NCBI GenBank assembly: GCA_903970185.1
Contig: CAJCIC010000060.1
Location: 1 to 39,170, forward strand
Direction of reading: 5' to 3'
Length of the DNA stretch: 39,170 nucleotides
From: Gammaproteobacteria bacterium
GTDB lineage: Bacteria > Pseudomonadota > Gammaproteobacteria > Burkholderiales > Burkholderiaceae_D
Under the pieces are notes generated by a model. That model saw only the letters and a program-made list of their open reading frames with translations, did no database searches and was not told where the DNA came from. Below are positions 18,364 to 25,805 of this stretch, in pieces (positions within the stretch are counted from its first letter, which is position 1; every line of letters begins with the position of its first letter). Both the position numbers and the translations under genes were made by a program.

Positions 18364-20444
18364 GTGCCAGGGCGCCCGTCTTCGAGCGTTTTTTCGCGCG
18401 CATCGCAAGGCGGCACAGTGCCTCATTCGTGGCGCTTGGCGTCGCACTCTCGCTCGCCTTCGCGCTCTCTGCCGCATTTGCCTCAACGCTCTTCGCAGGT
18501 CTTGATCATTTCTTCCTTGATCGCCTGCTTGCCCATACGGCAAACCACCAACGCGCAAGCCACGTCGTCGTCGTCGATATCGACGAGATGAGTCTTGCCG
18601 CGGTTGGCCAGTGGCCCTGGCCGAGGTACAAGGTCGCTGCCCTTCTGACTGCCATTGACCGGGCGAAGCCGGCGGCGATCGGGCTTGATCTGCTCTTTCC
18701 GGAGGCCGATCGAACATCACTTGCCAATATCCAGGGCGACTTCAGGCGCGAGTTCGGCGTCAATCTTGGCATCAGCGGCGTGCCGGCCGGACTTTCTGAT
18801 AACGATGGCTATCTCGGCTATGTCATGTCCGAGAGCAGCGTGGTCGCTGCCAACTACTTCTACTTCGATCACGTCACCCGCAACGAATTGTATCTGCCGA
18901 TCAAGCCCGAAATCGACGCCGGCGGTCACCCGCTCCTGCTGCCGAAGGCGAGCGGCATGATGACCAATACCCGCGCGATCGCATCGCAAAGCGATTTCAC
19001 CGGCTTTCTGAACACCCAGCCCGACAGCGACGGCGTGATTAGGCGCCTGCCGCTTCTGATCGGCTATCACGACCGCATCTATCCCGATCTGGCCCTGGCA
19101 ACGGTGATGAAGGCGCTTGACGTGTCGAAGGCGTTCATCGACAGCAGCGCCGATGGCAGCGTCATCCGCGTTGGCGCGCACGACATTCCCATCGATCGCG
19201 AAGGCAACGCCATCCTGAGGTTTAACGGTCGCCCCGAGCTCTATCCAAGCGTGTCTGCCGTCGATGTACTGAACGGCAAGGTTTTAGCGTCGGATTTCGC
19301 GGGCAAGATGGTCTTCATCGGCGCCTCGGCTGCCGGCCTGTCGGATCTGCACAGCACGGCTTTCGATCCGTTTTTTTCCGGGCTCAAGCTGCAGGCGATG
19401 ATGGCAGAGAATATCGTCTCGGACAGTTTTGTCGTGCCGCCCAGCTGGGCCACGATTGCAATCATTCTCGAATGTCTTGTCACCGGCGTGTTTCTGACGG
19501 CGCTATTCACCACCGCCGGGGGTGCCCTCGTGACCGTGATTGGCAGTGGCCTTGCCAGTTTGATTCCGCTTCTTGTGAGCCTGATTCTTTTTGACACGCG
19601 ATCGATCTTTCTTTCGCCAGCCGCGCCCGTGGCGCTTGCCGCGACCCTGATCGTTCTTTTTTCGATGCTGCGCTTTGCCATCGAGCAGCGCCTGGCCTTC
19701 GTGCGCCTCAAGCGCCTTGAGAATTCACGCCAGGTGACGATCGAGTCGATGGCCGCCGTGGCCGAGACGCGCGATCCCGATACTGGCGCGCACATCAAGC
19801 GCACCCAGCACTACGTCAAGGCCATCGCCTTGGCGCTCAAGCACCAGGGGCGCCATGCCGATGTGATCACGCCCGACTTCATCGACATGCTGTTTCTATC
19901 GGCACCGCTGCACGATATCGGTAAGGTTGGCGTACCCGATCACATTCTCCTTAAGCCTGGCAAGCTGACCGAGGAAGAATTCGAGATCATGAAGCAGCAC
20001 GCCGAGTTCGGCCGCCGCATCATCCTTAGCACTGCGCAACTGATCGAAGGCGACAACTACCTCAAGGTGGGCGCCGATATCGCCGGCGCCCATCACGAGA
20101 AATGGGACGGCACGGGCTATCCGCTGGGCCTCTCCGGTGAAGACATCCCGCTTGCCGGGCGCATCATGGCGATTGCCGACATGTACGACGCCCTGATCAG
20201 TCGCCGCTGCTACAAGGAACCGTTTCCGCACGCGGCCGCGCTTGACCTGATGCGCGAAGCGCGGGGCAAGACCTTCGATCCGGGGATTCTGGACACCTTC
20301 TTTTCGATCGAAGCGACGATTCTCGAAATCGCCGCACGCTATAGCGATGCGACTGCGCCTGAGATCAAGGACGCCGAGCTTGAGGCCGAGCGCAACCGTG
20401 CCTTCGCCTCTGCAGCGCGCGCGGCGCTAAGCGTCGTCAAATGA
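18360..20444 (+). CDS. CHASE2-sensor HD-GYP c-di-GMP phosphodiesterase
   Basis: A 694-residue membrane signalling protein. An N-terminal hydrophobic helix (about residues 23-45) is followed by a large extracytoplasmic CHASE2 domain (DIDEMSLAAVGQWPWPRYKVA, AIGLDLLFPEADR, and the closing VFIGASAAGLSD), then about three membrane helices (roughly 360-445) and a cytoplasmic HD-GYP domain. The catalytic marks are complete: HDIGK at 518-522 and HHEKWDGTGYP near 578-588, with ETRDPDTGAH before them. HD-GYP enzymes break c-di-GMP to pGpG/GMP. The start is GTG 18360, overlapping the preceding stop. CHASE2 is more often joined to adenylate cyclase or kinase domains; with HD-GYP and FecR/OmpA partners this looks like an envelope-sensing c-di-GMP unit. 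Confidence 0.92.
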   Translation: MSARAPVFERFFARIARRHSASFVALGVALSLAFALSAAFASTLFAGLDHFFLDRLLAHTANHQRASHVVVVDIDEMSLAAVGQWPWPRYKVAALLTAIDRAKPAAIGLDLLFPEADRTSLANIQGDFRREFGVNLGISGVPAGLSDNDGYLGYVMSESSVVAANYFYFDHVTRNELYLPIKPEIDAGGHPLLLPKASGMMTNTRAIASQSDFTGFLNTQPDSDGVIRRLPLLIGYHDRIYPDLALATVMKALDVSKAFIDSSADGSVIRVGAHDIPIDREGNAILRFNGRPELYPSVSAVDVLNGKVLASDFAGKMVFIGASAAGLSDLHSTAFDPFFSGLKLQAMMAENIVSDSFVVPPSWATIAIILECLVTGVFLTALFTTAGGALVTVIGSGLASLIPLLVSLILFDTRSIFLSPAAPVALAATLIVLFSMLRFAIEQRLAFVRLKRLENSRQVTIESMAAVAETRDPDTGAHIKRTQHYVKAIALALKHQGRHADVITPDFIDMLFLSAPLHDIGKVGVPDHILLKPGKLTEEEFEIMKQHAEFGRRIILSTAQLIEGDNYLKVGADIAGAHHEKWDGTGYPLGLSGEDIPLAGRIMAIADMYDALISRRCYKEPFPHAAALDLMREARGKTFDPGILDTFFSIEATILEIAARYSDATAPEIKDAELEAERNRAFASAARAALSVVK

Positions 20445-20561
20445 CTTGCTTGCCAGACGGGCGCTCTTTGCGGCCACGTTCGCCGGGCTCGCCATGCCCT
20501 CTACGCATAGGGCTTGGACAATCCGAGCTTCCGCGGCTTTTGCGCACTGCGCGCAGGCGCC

Positions 20562-21248
20562 CTACGCCGTTAAGCGGGCGTTTTGCGGGAACAGCGCCTT
20601 TTTCGCGTCGTCGTCGAATTCGGTCTTGTAGGTGTGCGCGGTCTTGAGCGCTTCGACGCGCATGGCCGCGGGCCTGGCGTTGATGGCGTCAAGAAAGCGC
20701 TTGACGTTGGCGAGGCTCGCAAACGCCTCAGGACCCAGGGCAAAGGGAATGACGCGGGCCCAACCCCAAAGCGCCATGTCGACGATGGTGTACTCGTCGC
20801 TGACCATGAACTCGCGCCCTTCAAGATGGGCATCGACGATTTTCCAGTGGCGCTGGGCCTCGAAGTCGTAGCGATTGAGCGCATAGGTCTTGGGCTCGGG
20901 TGCGAAATGTCGAAAGTGCACGGCTTGCCCGCAGTAGGGCCCGATGCCGGTGGCGACGAACATCAGCCACGAATAGAGCGCGCCGCGGTCTTCAGGCGTG
21001 TGCTTGCCGAAAAACCGCCCGGTTTTTTCTGCCAGGTACAAAAGGATCGCGTTGCTGTCGAACACGGTCGCAGCACCGTCGGTTAAGGCCGGCGTCTTGG
21101 CGTTCGGGTTGATCCTGAGAAATTCGGCGCTGTGCTGCTCGCCCTTGCGCGTGTCGATCGGCACGACTTCGTATTCCAGTGCGGCCTCTTCGAGAAACAG
21201 CGCGACCTTGGCCGGGTTGGGTGAGGGATGGTAGTAGAGCCTGAGCAT
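20562..21248 (-). CDS. Glutathione S-transferase family protein
   Basis: A 228-residue cytosolic GST. The thioredoxin-fold half starts MLRLYYHPSPNPAKVALFLEEA and has NPNAKTPALTDG (cis-Pro) and the glutathione-binding FDSNAILLYLAEKTG. The helical C-terminal half includes FMVSDEYTIVDMALWGWARVIPF, the typical DxA[LW] capping motif. The substrate cannot be told. ATG 21248 begins exactly at the first strand; the frame opens further upstream without GST-like residues. It is last in a leftward group of small genes. Confidence 0.9.
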   Translation of the reverse strand: MLRLYYHPSPNPAKVALFLEEAALEYEVVPIDTRKGEQHSAEFLRINPNAKTPALTDGAATVFDSNAILLYLAEKTGRFFGKHTPEDRGALYSWLMFVATGIGPYCGQAVHFRHFAPEPKTYALNRYDFEAQRHWKIVDAHLEGREFMVSDEYTIVDMALWGWARVIPFALGPEAFASLANVKRFLDAINARPAAMRVEALKTAHTYKTEFDDDAKKALFPQNARLTA

Positions 21249-21330
21249 GGGTTTCCTTGAAGTGTCGGGAAGCGAAAAACGTCGACCGGAAATCGGGTCG
21301 AAGGCGGGCATAGGGTCGGGCGACGGCTTC

Positions 21331-21735
21331 TCAGAGGTCGCGAATGCCGATCAGATGCTGATACTTTTCCTTGTAGTAGGCACTAAGGGCAAGCAGTTCC
21401 TCGCCCACTGCAGGCGGAAATCCCTGCCGCCCTTCCCGCCGGGCAATCAGCAGGCTGTCGAGGTAGCGATTGCACTGCACCGGCTGGTACCAGACCGAGA
21501 CAATTTCGGCTGCGACCTGCGGGAACGCCGAAATCAGCAGATAGGGTCGGAGGTTTTCCGGCAATTGCGCGAGCCAAAGGTCCATTGCCCGTTTGGCCCG
21601 CCCCTCGGGCGACGTGTCCGTCGGGGGCGGTGGCGCACCTTTCGGCACGAAGCTTGGCATGTCGTCGCGCATCTGGCGCGAGGGCTTTGCAGCCGGCTTG
21701 CTACCGAAAAGCTTGTTGAACAAACGAGTGACCAT
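21331..21735 (-). CDS. Conserved hypothetical protein (paralogue of 36774-37211)
   Basis: A 134-residue cytoplasmic protein I do not recognise. The N-terminal 45 residues are basic and Pro-rich. The rest looks helical: RAMDLWLAQLPENLRPYLL, AAEIVSVWYQP, CNRYLDSLLI and a final LLALSAYYKEKY. The pattern D-x-W-x3-LP-x2-[LV]RP-x9-A-x6-W-x2-P-x5-YLD recurs in the unknown protein at 36774-37211, so the two seem to be distant paralogues. The ATG at 21735 has AGGA upstream. It lies between the GST and cupin genes on the same strand. No catalytic motif is visible. Confidence 0.7.
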   Translation of the reverse strand: MVTRLFNKLFGSKPAAKPSRQMRDDMPSFVPKGAPPPPTDTSPEGRAKRAMDLWLAQLPENLRPYLLISAFPQVAAEIVSVWYQPVQCNRYLDSLLIARREGRQGFPPAVGEELLALSAYYKEKYQHLIGIRDL

Positions 21736-21839
21736 GACACGTCCTGGGCGAGACCACGAGTCCGTACGGTGGACTCATGCTGCCCCGGATCATACCAATG
21801 CCGCATGCGGGCGCCCAATTCGGGGCGATTGTCGATGGG

Positions 21840-22115
21840 TTAACGCGAATGTTTCCTGCCCACGAGGTAGACCGATCCGTGGGCCCCCGAGGCCTCGCTG
21901 TGCTCGCAATTGGCCTCAAGCGAGAAAGTCTCGCCGGGAAGAAACGGCTGCGCCGTGCCGTTTTGGGTCAGGATGAATTCGCCTTCGATGACAAGGCCAC
22001 GCACTGCGAACGGGTGCGCATGGGGCGACGTCTTAGCATGGGCCTCGCCGTGTTTCTCGGCGATGTCGTCATAGCCGCTCTCGCTTAGCTGCTGCTTGAA
22101 GGTGGCGATATCCAT
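21840..22115 (-). CDS. Small cupin-domain protein
   Basis: A 91-residue single-domain cupin. The metal-site pattern is degenerate but visible: HAHPFAVRGLVIEGEFIL, with histidines, and then PGETFSLEANCEHSE with the second His. Proteins of this size bind a metal or small ligand and are usually annotated only as cupin. I chose ATG 22115 (MDIATFKQQL); the frame opens 45 bases earlier. It is leftward between two unrelated small genes. The function is unknown. Confidence 0.75.
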   Translation of the reverse strand: MDIATFKQQLSESGYDDIAEKHGEAHAKTSPHAHPFAVRGLVIEGEFILTQNGTAQPFLPGETFSLEANCEHSEASGAHGSVYLVGRKHSR

Positions 22116-22201
22116 GGATGCCTTCACTTTTGCGTTTGCAACACGCCATGGTAGCAACATGTCGGACCCGGCGCGAGCGCTCCTTGATGACGCGTTCTTT
22201 G

Positions 22202-22759
22202 CTACCAGTTCTCCGATCCCTGCTCGCCCTTGAACGGACCGATCACTTCGGGCGTGACCCAGCCGCCGTAGAAGCGGCCCGGCTGCGGCAGGACGGCAAC
22301 GCCATCGACGCTGCAGTTCACGAGTGCCGGGTAGACCGAGATCATGTCCTTTATGCGCTCCATGCCGGCCAACGGTTCAGGATAGGACCAGGCGGCCCGC
22401 TCAAGCCGTGTGTAGCGAGTGACGATGTCCCAGTAATTCGCCTGTCCCTTCCATTCGCAAAGCGAATGTCCGGCCGCGGGCCTGAAATACTGCAGGTCCA
22501 GGTCTTCAAGCGGCAGGTAAAAGGTCGGCGGACTGGCGGTCTCGAGCACCCGAAGGGCGTGCGTCGAGCGACCGATTTCGATATCGCCGACCTTGAGCAC
22601 GACTTCGCGCTGATCTTCCCTGATCGCAGGCGGTCGTGGATAGTCCCACACCGATTCCTGGCCCTGGCTGATCTCAAGTGCAAAGGGCGGGCGCTTCTGG
22701 CCGACGTATTTCCATCCCAGCCGCGCTGCCAAAGAGAGGGTCGGAAGCGTAATCGTCAT
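22202..22759 (-). CDS. DUF427 domain-containing protein
   Basis: A 185-residue cytoplasmic protein with a DUF427 domain: VWDYPRPPAIREDQREVVLKVGDIEIGRSTHALRVLETASPPTFYLPLEDL is followed by SLCEWKGQANYWDI, which is the family signature (E-T-S-PP-x-YYxP then C-x-W-K-G). The N-terminal 40 residues are an extension. The biochemical role of DUF427 is not established. The ATG at 22759 is preceded by a clear AGGAG. It is in the leftward small-gene group. Confidence 0.88.
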   Translation of the reverse strand: MTITLPTLSLAARLGWKYVGQKRPPFALEISQGQESVWDYPRPPAIREDQREVVLKVGDIEIGRSTHALRVLETASPPTFYLPLEDLDLQYFRPAAGHSLCEWKGQANYWDIVTRYTRLERAAWSYPEPLAGMERIKDMISVYPALVNCSVDGVAVLPQPGRFYGGWVTPEVIGPFKGEQGSENW

Positions 22760-22815
22760 GGACAACTCCTGTCTGCGCGCGAGGATGCGCGGCTTACAAG
22801 GCGTGCCTGACAAGC

Positions 22816-23343
22816 CTACTCGATTTCCCAGCCGTTTGCGCTTTTTGCCTCGACGATTCGTCCGCCAAGCGCAGTCTTTCGCAATACGCCGCGGGCAGAC
22901 AGGCGCGAGCCGATGGCGGGCTTCACGGCTTTCATGCCGTGCGGGCGCAAATGCACGACATCGCCACTTTCGAGAATCACCCCGTTGGCCTCGCCGTGGC
23001 GGGTGAAATGCACGCCGGTGACCGTGCCGTCGACCTTGACCGTGGCCGATTTGGCAGGGTGCAGAAGGCTTCTGCCTTCCCCGTCGAGGGCATCGATCAA
23101 TTCAAACACCGCGTGCGCGGCCTTTTTCGTCTTCGGAGACTGGTCGTGCCTGCAGCGCACGCTAAGCGTATTGCCAGGCTTGTAGAGGGCGGCGAGTTCA
23201 TGGCCGATTGCCGCGGCAAAGGTGATCTGCACAAGCCGGTCAGAGGCGGCGTCAACGATCAGCAGGATGCCCTCGATATCGCCCTTGGGGCTGAAGAGAA
23301 ATTGCTGCAGGCGACCGGTAATGAGGGTTGCGCGATTGGCCAT
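22816..23343 (-). CDS. Conserved hypothetical protein, beta-rich
   Basis: A 175-residue protein I do not recognise. It has no signal peptide or membrane segment. Two parts look like small beta barrels: residues 1-65 (ITGRLQQFLFSPKGDIEGILLIV and VQITFAAAIGHELAALYKPGNTLSVRC), and 105-175 (GTVTGVHFTRHGEANGVILESGDVVHLRPHGMKAVKPAIGSRLSARGVL). These could be OB-fold-like or nucleic-acid-binding; this is guesswork from the pattern of short strands and glycines. The ATG at 23343 has a GGAG about seven bases upstream. It lies 56 bases upstream of the DUF427 gene on the same strand. Confidence 0.6.
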   Translation of the reverse strand: MANRATLITGRLQQFLFSPKGDIEGILLIVDAASDRLVQITFAAAIGHELAALYKPGNTLSVRCRHDQSPKTKKAAHAVFELIDALDGEGRSLLHPAKSATVKVDGTVTGVHFTRHGEANGVILESGDVVHLRPHGMKAVKPAIGSRLSARGVLRKTALGGRIVEAKSANGWEIE

Positions 23344-23525
23344 GGAAAGCTCCATTCAGAAGGCACGCGCGTTTTCTGCACCCCTGTGCAGGCGCGGCGT
23401 GATCAGCCTGATGCTGCGCAAGGGCGATGCCACGGGGGTTCATCAGTCCGCCCCAGCACCTGGAGAGGGGCGAGGGCAGGCGATGGCGCGCGTAACAATC
23501 GCAGCGGGCGCGCCTTGCCGTGACG

Positions 23526-24293
23526 TCAGCTTTCGTCCTTGGGTGCGACACGCTCGGCGATCTGGGCGATGCCGCGCGCCATCGAGACGAATTCGCTTGG
23601 CAAGACGATGATGGTCGTGGTGTTCTGCTCCGCGCCGACTTCGGTGATCATCTGCATGCGGCGCAGTTCGAGGCCCGCCGGGTTTTCCATGATCAGCCCT
23701 GCCGCCGTGCGCAGCTTGGCTGCGGCCTCAAGCTCGGCTTCGGCCTTGATGATGCGGGCGCGCTTCTCGCGCAGGGCTTCGGCCTCTTGCGCCATGGCGC
23801 GCTGCATCGACGCCGGGATCTCGACGTTGCGCATTTCCACGCGCGTGACCTTGACGCCCCAGGGCTCGGTGGCCTCGTCGATCGCCTCGCGCATGGTCTG
23901 CGACAGTTGCTGCTGCTCCTTGAGCACGTCATCCAGGGTGTGGCGGCCGATGATGTTGCGCAACGACGTCAGCGCCACCTGCACGACGGCGCGATCGACA
24001 TCGCGCACATCGATCACCGAGCGGATCGGATCGATCGTCGCATACCAGATGACAGCCGTGATCTTGACCGGCACATTGTCCTTGGTGATGGTTTCCTGCT
24101 GGTCGACTGCGGCCGTGATGGTGCGCATGTCGACCATCTTTTGCCATTCGAAAAGGGGTGCAATCCAGAAAAGTCCCGGGCCGCGCAGCCCCGCCAGCTT
24201 GCCCAGCCGGAACACCACGGCGCGCTGGTACTGGTTGGCAATGCGCAGGCCAAACAGCAGGTAGACGATGACAAGGCAGACGATGACGAACAT
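23526..24293 (-). CDS. SPFH/stomatin family membrane protein (slipin)
   Basis: A 255-residue slipin. The N-terminal hydrophobic segment (MFVIVCLVIVYLLFGLRIA) anchors it in the inner membrane; the SPFH domain follows: QYQRAVVFRLGKLAGLRGPGLFWIAP, TKDNVPVKITAVIWYATIDP, LRNIIGRHTLDDVL, then EPWGVKVTRVEMRNVEIPASMQRAM and an Ala/Glu-rich coiled coil. Such proteins form oligomers in membrane microdomains. Many are paired with an NfeD membrane protein; none is next to this gene. ATG 24293 begins at the membrane helix; the frame opens further upstream but with unlikely residues. It is divergent from the nnrU-like gene. Confidence 0.92.
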   Translation of the reverse strand: MFVIVCLVIVYLLFGLRIANQYQRAVVFRLGKLAGLRGPGLFWIAPLFEWQKMVDMRTITAAVDQQETITKDNVPVKITAVIWYATIDPIRSVIDVRDVDRAVVQVALTSLRNIIGRHTLDDVLKEQQQLSQTMREAIDEATEPWGVKVTRVEMRNVEIPASMQRAMAQEAEALREKRARIIKAEAELEAAAKLRTAAGLIMENPAGLELRRMQMITEVGAEQNTTTIIVLPSEFVSMARGIAQIAERVAPKDES

Positions 24294-24457
24294 GTTTTCC
24301 CCGCGCTGGCGGTCCTGATCCGGTGAATAGCCAAGATCATGCGCTGGGGCATCGTGCGGTGCAAATCGCAAGGCCGGCACAGAGGCGGTGCATTTGCCTG
24401 CAAAACTCGGTAGCATCAGGGCGCCGCGCTTGGCGGTGCTGCGCTGAAAGATAGACC

Positions 24458-25036
24458 ATGCTTGTTCTGATCGTCGGTTTGATCCTGTTTTTGGGTGTCC
24501 ACTCGATGCGCATTTTCGCCAACGACTGGCGCAACCGCCAGATTGCGCGCTTTGGCCAGGGGCCGTACAAAGGGATCTACTCGGTGGTCTCGCTGGCCGG
24601 CTTTCTGGTCCTGTTGTGGGGATTTTCGCTGGCGCGCAGGGAGCCGATCGTGATCTGGACGCCGCCTGCAGCGCTGCGCCACGCCAATTCGCTTTTCATG
24701 CTCGTCGCCTTCGTCTTTTTCGTTGCCGCCTATGTGCCCAACAATTACTTCAAGGCGCGCTTTCATCACCCGATGATTCTGTCGGTGAAGATCTGGGCGC
24801 TCGGGCATCTGCTCGCCAATGGCACACTGGATGACATCGTGCTCTTCGGGGCCTTTCTCGCCTGGGGCGTGTTCTCGCTGATCGCCAGCAAGCGGCGCGA
24901 TCGCGCCCTTGGCACCGTCTATGCCAGGGCGACGCCGCTCGGCACGGCAATCGCGGTGGTGCTAGGCGTTGCCGCGTTCCTGATTTTTGCCTTGTACCTG
25001 CATGTGCGCTGGATCGGTGTTGACCCGCTGGCCTAG
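24458..25036 (+). CDS. NnrU family membrane protein
   Basis: A 192-residue inner-membrane protein with about five hydrophobic segments and the NnrU pattern: LFLGVHSMRIFANDWRN, YKGIYSVVSLAGFLVLLWGF, HPMILSVKIWALGHLLANG and a final LYLHVRWIGVDPL. The group includes NnrU of denitrifiers and the related isoprenoid-modifying 15-cis-zeta-carotene isomerase (Z-ISO). No nitrogen-oxide genes are nearby, so a denitrification role is not supported by context. It overlaps the start of the TonB-domain gene. The 164-base gap upstream holds the divergent start of the slipin gene. Confidence 0.87.
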   Translation: MLVLIVGLILFLGVHSMRIFANDWRNRQIARFGQGPYKGIYSVVSLAGFLVLLWGFSLARREPIVIWTPPAALRHANSLFMLVAFVFFVAAYVPNNYFKARFHHPMILSVKIWALGHLLANGTLDDIVLFGAFLAWGVFSLIASKRRDRALGTVYARATPLGTAIAVVLGVAAFLIFALYLHVRWIGVDPLA

Positions 25037-25805
25037 ATCGGCCTTGACCTTTGCGGCAGCAAGACGGCGTGCCGCGGCCGTCTTGCGCCTGGCCCTGGCC
25101 GCAGCGCCTTGTGCCAGTCTCGCCCAGACCTCCGAACCCCTGGTCGTGACCTCATCGTCGCCGGCGACACCGATCTATGTCGTAAGCCCGACCTTTCCGC
25201 CGGGCATCGAGCTGCCCGCCGAGGGCATTTCGGTCAAGGCGCTTGGCACCGTGCGCATCGACGGCACGTTTGTCCTGCACAAGGTCGAGGCGCCACCGGG
25301 CTTTGAGGCGTTGGCCCAGGCGGTGAGCACGGCGATCACCAAATGGTACTTCGCCCCGGCCTTGAGTCGCGAGCTCTGCGCCCCGGCTGAGACCGACATC
25401 GAACAGGTGGTGCTCTTTGAGGGCAGCGCCGACGCACCCAAGATCTCGGTTGCGCGCCGGAAAAAACCCGAGCAGCGCGTGCCAGGCGGCGGCACGCGGG
25501 CGAAGTCGGTCGAGCTGCCAAGCTATGTCTTTCCGGCTGATGCCTACCGCGACGGCATCGAGGGTCGCGTCAACGCCGTCTTCATGGTCCAGCCCGATGG
25601 CGAAGTGACCGCGCCCAAGGTCTGGACGTCGTCCCCGCCTGGGGTTTTCGATCTGGCGGTTCTCGATCAGATCGGCAAGACCCGCGTGCACTGGCAGGAT
25701 CCGCAACCGCGGCGTGCCCTGTGTACGCAGCAGAGCATCGACTTTTGCATCGTCGGTGGCAAGCCCGAGCACGCCTACCCGGCGTGCCACCCGGCTTCTC
25801 GTTAA
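25017..25805 (+). CDS. TonB C-terminal-domain periplasmic protein
   Basis: About 262 residues. A basic start and hydrophobic stretch (AAAVLRLALAAAPCASLAQT) look like a signal peptide or anchor. The C-terminal part (about 165-240) is TonB-like: YVFPADAYRDGIEGRVNAVFMVQPDGEVTAPKVWTSSPPGVFDLAVLDQI. An earlier segment (IELPAEGISVKALGTVRIDGTFVLHKVEAPPGFEALAQAVSTAITKWYFAP) has the same shape, so it may hold two TonB-type modules. It lacks the Pro-rich periplasm-spanning region of a true energy transducer. The start is uncertain: GTG 25017 (overlapping nnrU by 20 bases), ATG 25002 and TTG 25020 are all in frame. Its stop abuts the stop of the convergent ABC transporter with no base between. Confidence 0.75.
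   Translation: MLTRWPRSALTFAAARRRAAAVLRLALAAAPCASLAQTSEPLVVTSSSPATPIYVVSPTFPPGIELPAEGISVKALGTVRIDGTFVLHKVEAPPGFEALAQAVSTAITKWYFAPALSRELCAPAETDIEQVVLFEGSADAPKISVARRKKPEQRVPGGGTRAKSVELPSYVFPADAYRDGIEGRVNAVFMVQPDGEVTAPKVWTSSPPGVFDLAVLDQIGKTRVHWQDPQPRRALCTQQSIDFCIVGGKPEHAYPACHPASR

Noticed and set aside
20496-20513. Hairpin GCCCT/AGGGC after the HD-GYP gene as a terminator.
   Set aside because: The stem has only five pairs with an eight-base loop and is not followed by a T-run. The 117-base gap 20445-20561 otherwise shows nothing I can support.
23377-23390. A third TGCA-N6-TGCA palindrome (TGCA-CCCCTG-TGCA), part of a CTGCAC/GTGCAG hairpin, upstream of the unknown gene ending at 23343.
   Set aside because: Its centre is GC-rich and overlaps no -10 box. 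TGCA-N6-TGCA is expected about once by chance in 39 kb, and the gene has no link to benzoate.
24458-25036. NnrU-like gene taken as a sign of denitrification.
   Set aside because: No nitrite, nitric oxide or nitrous oxide reductase genes are nearby, and the NnrU family is common in non-denitrifiers.
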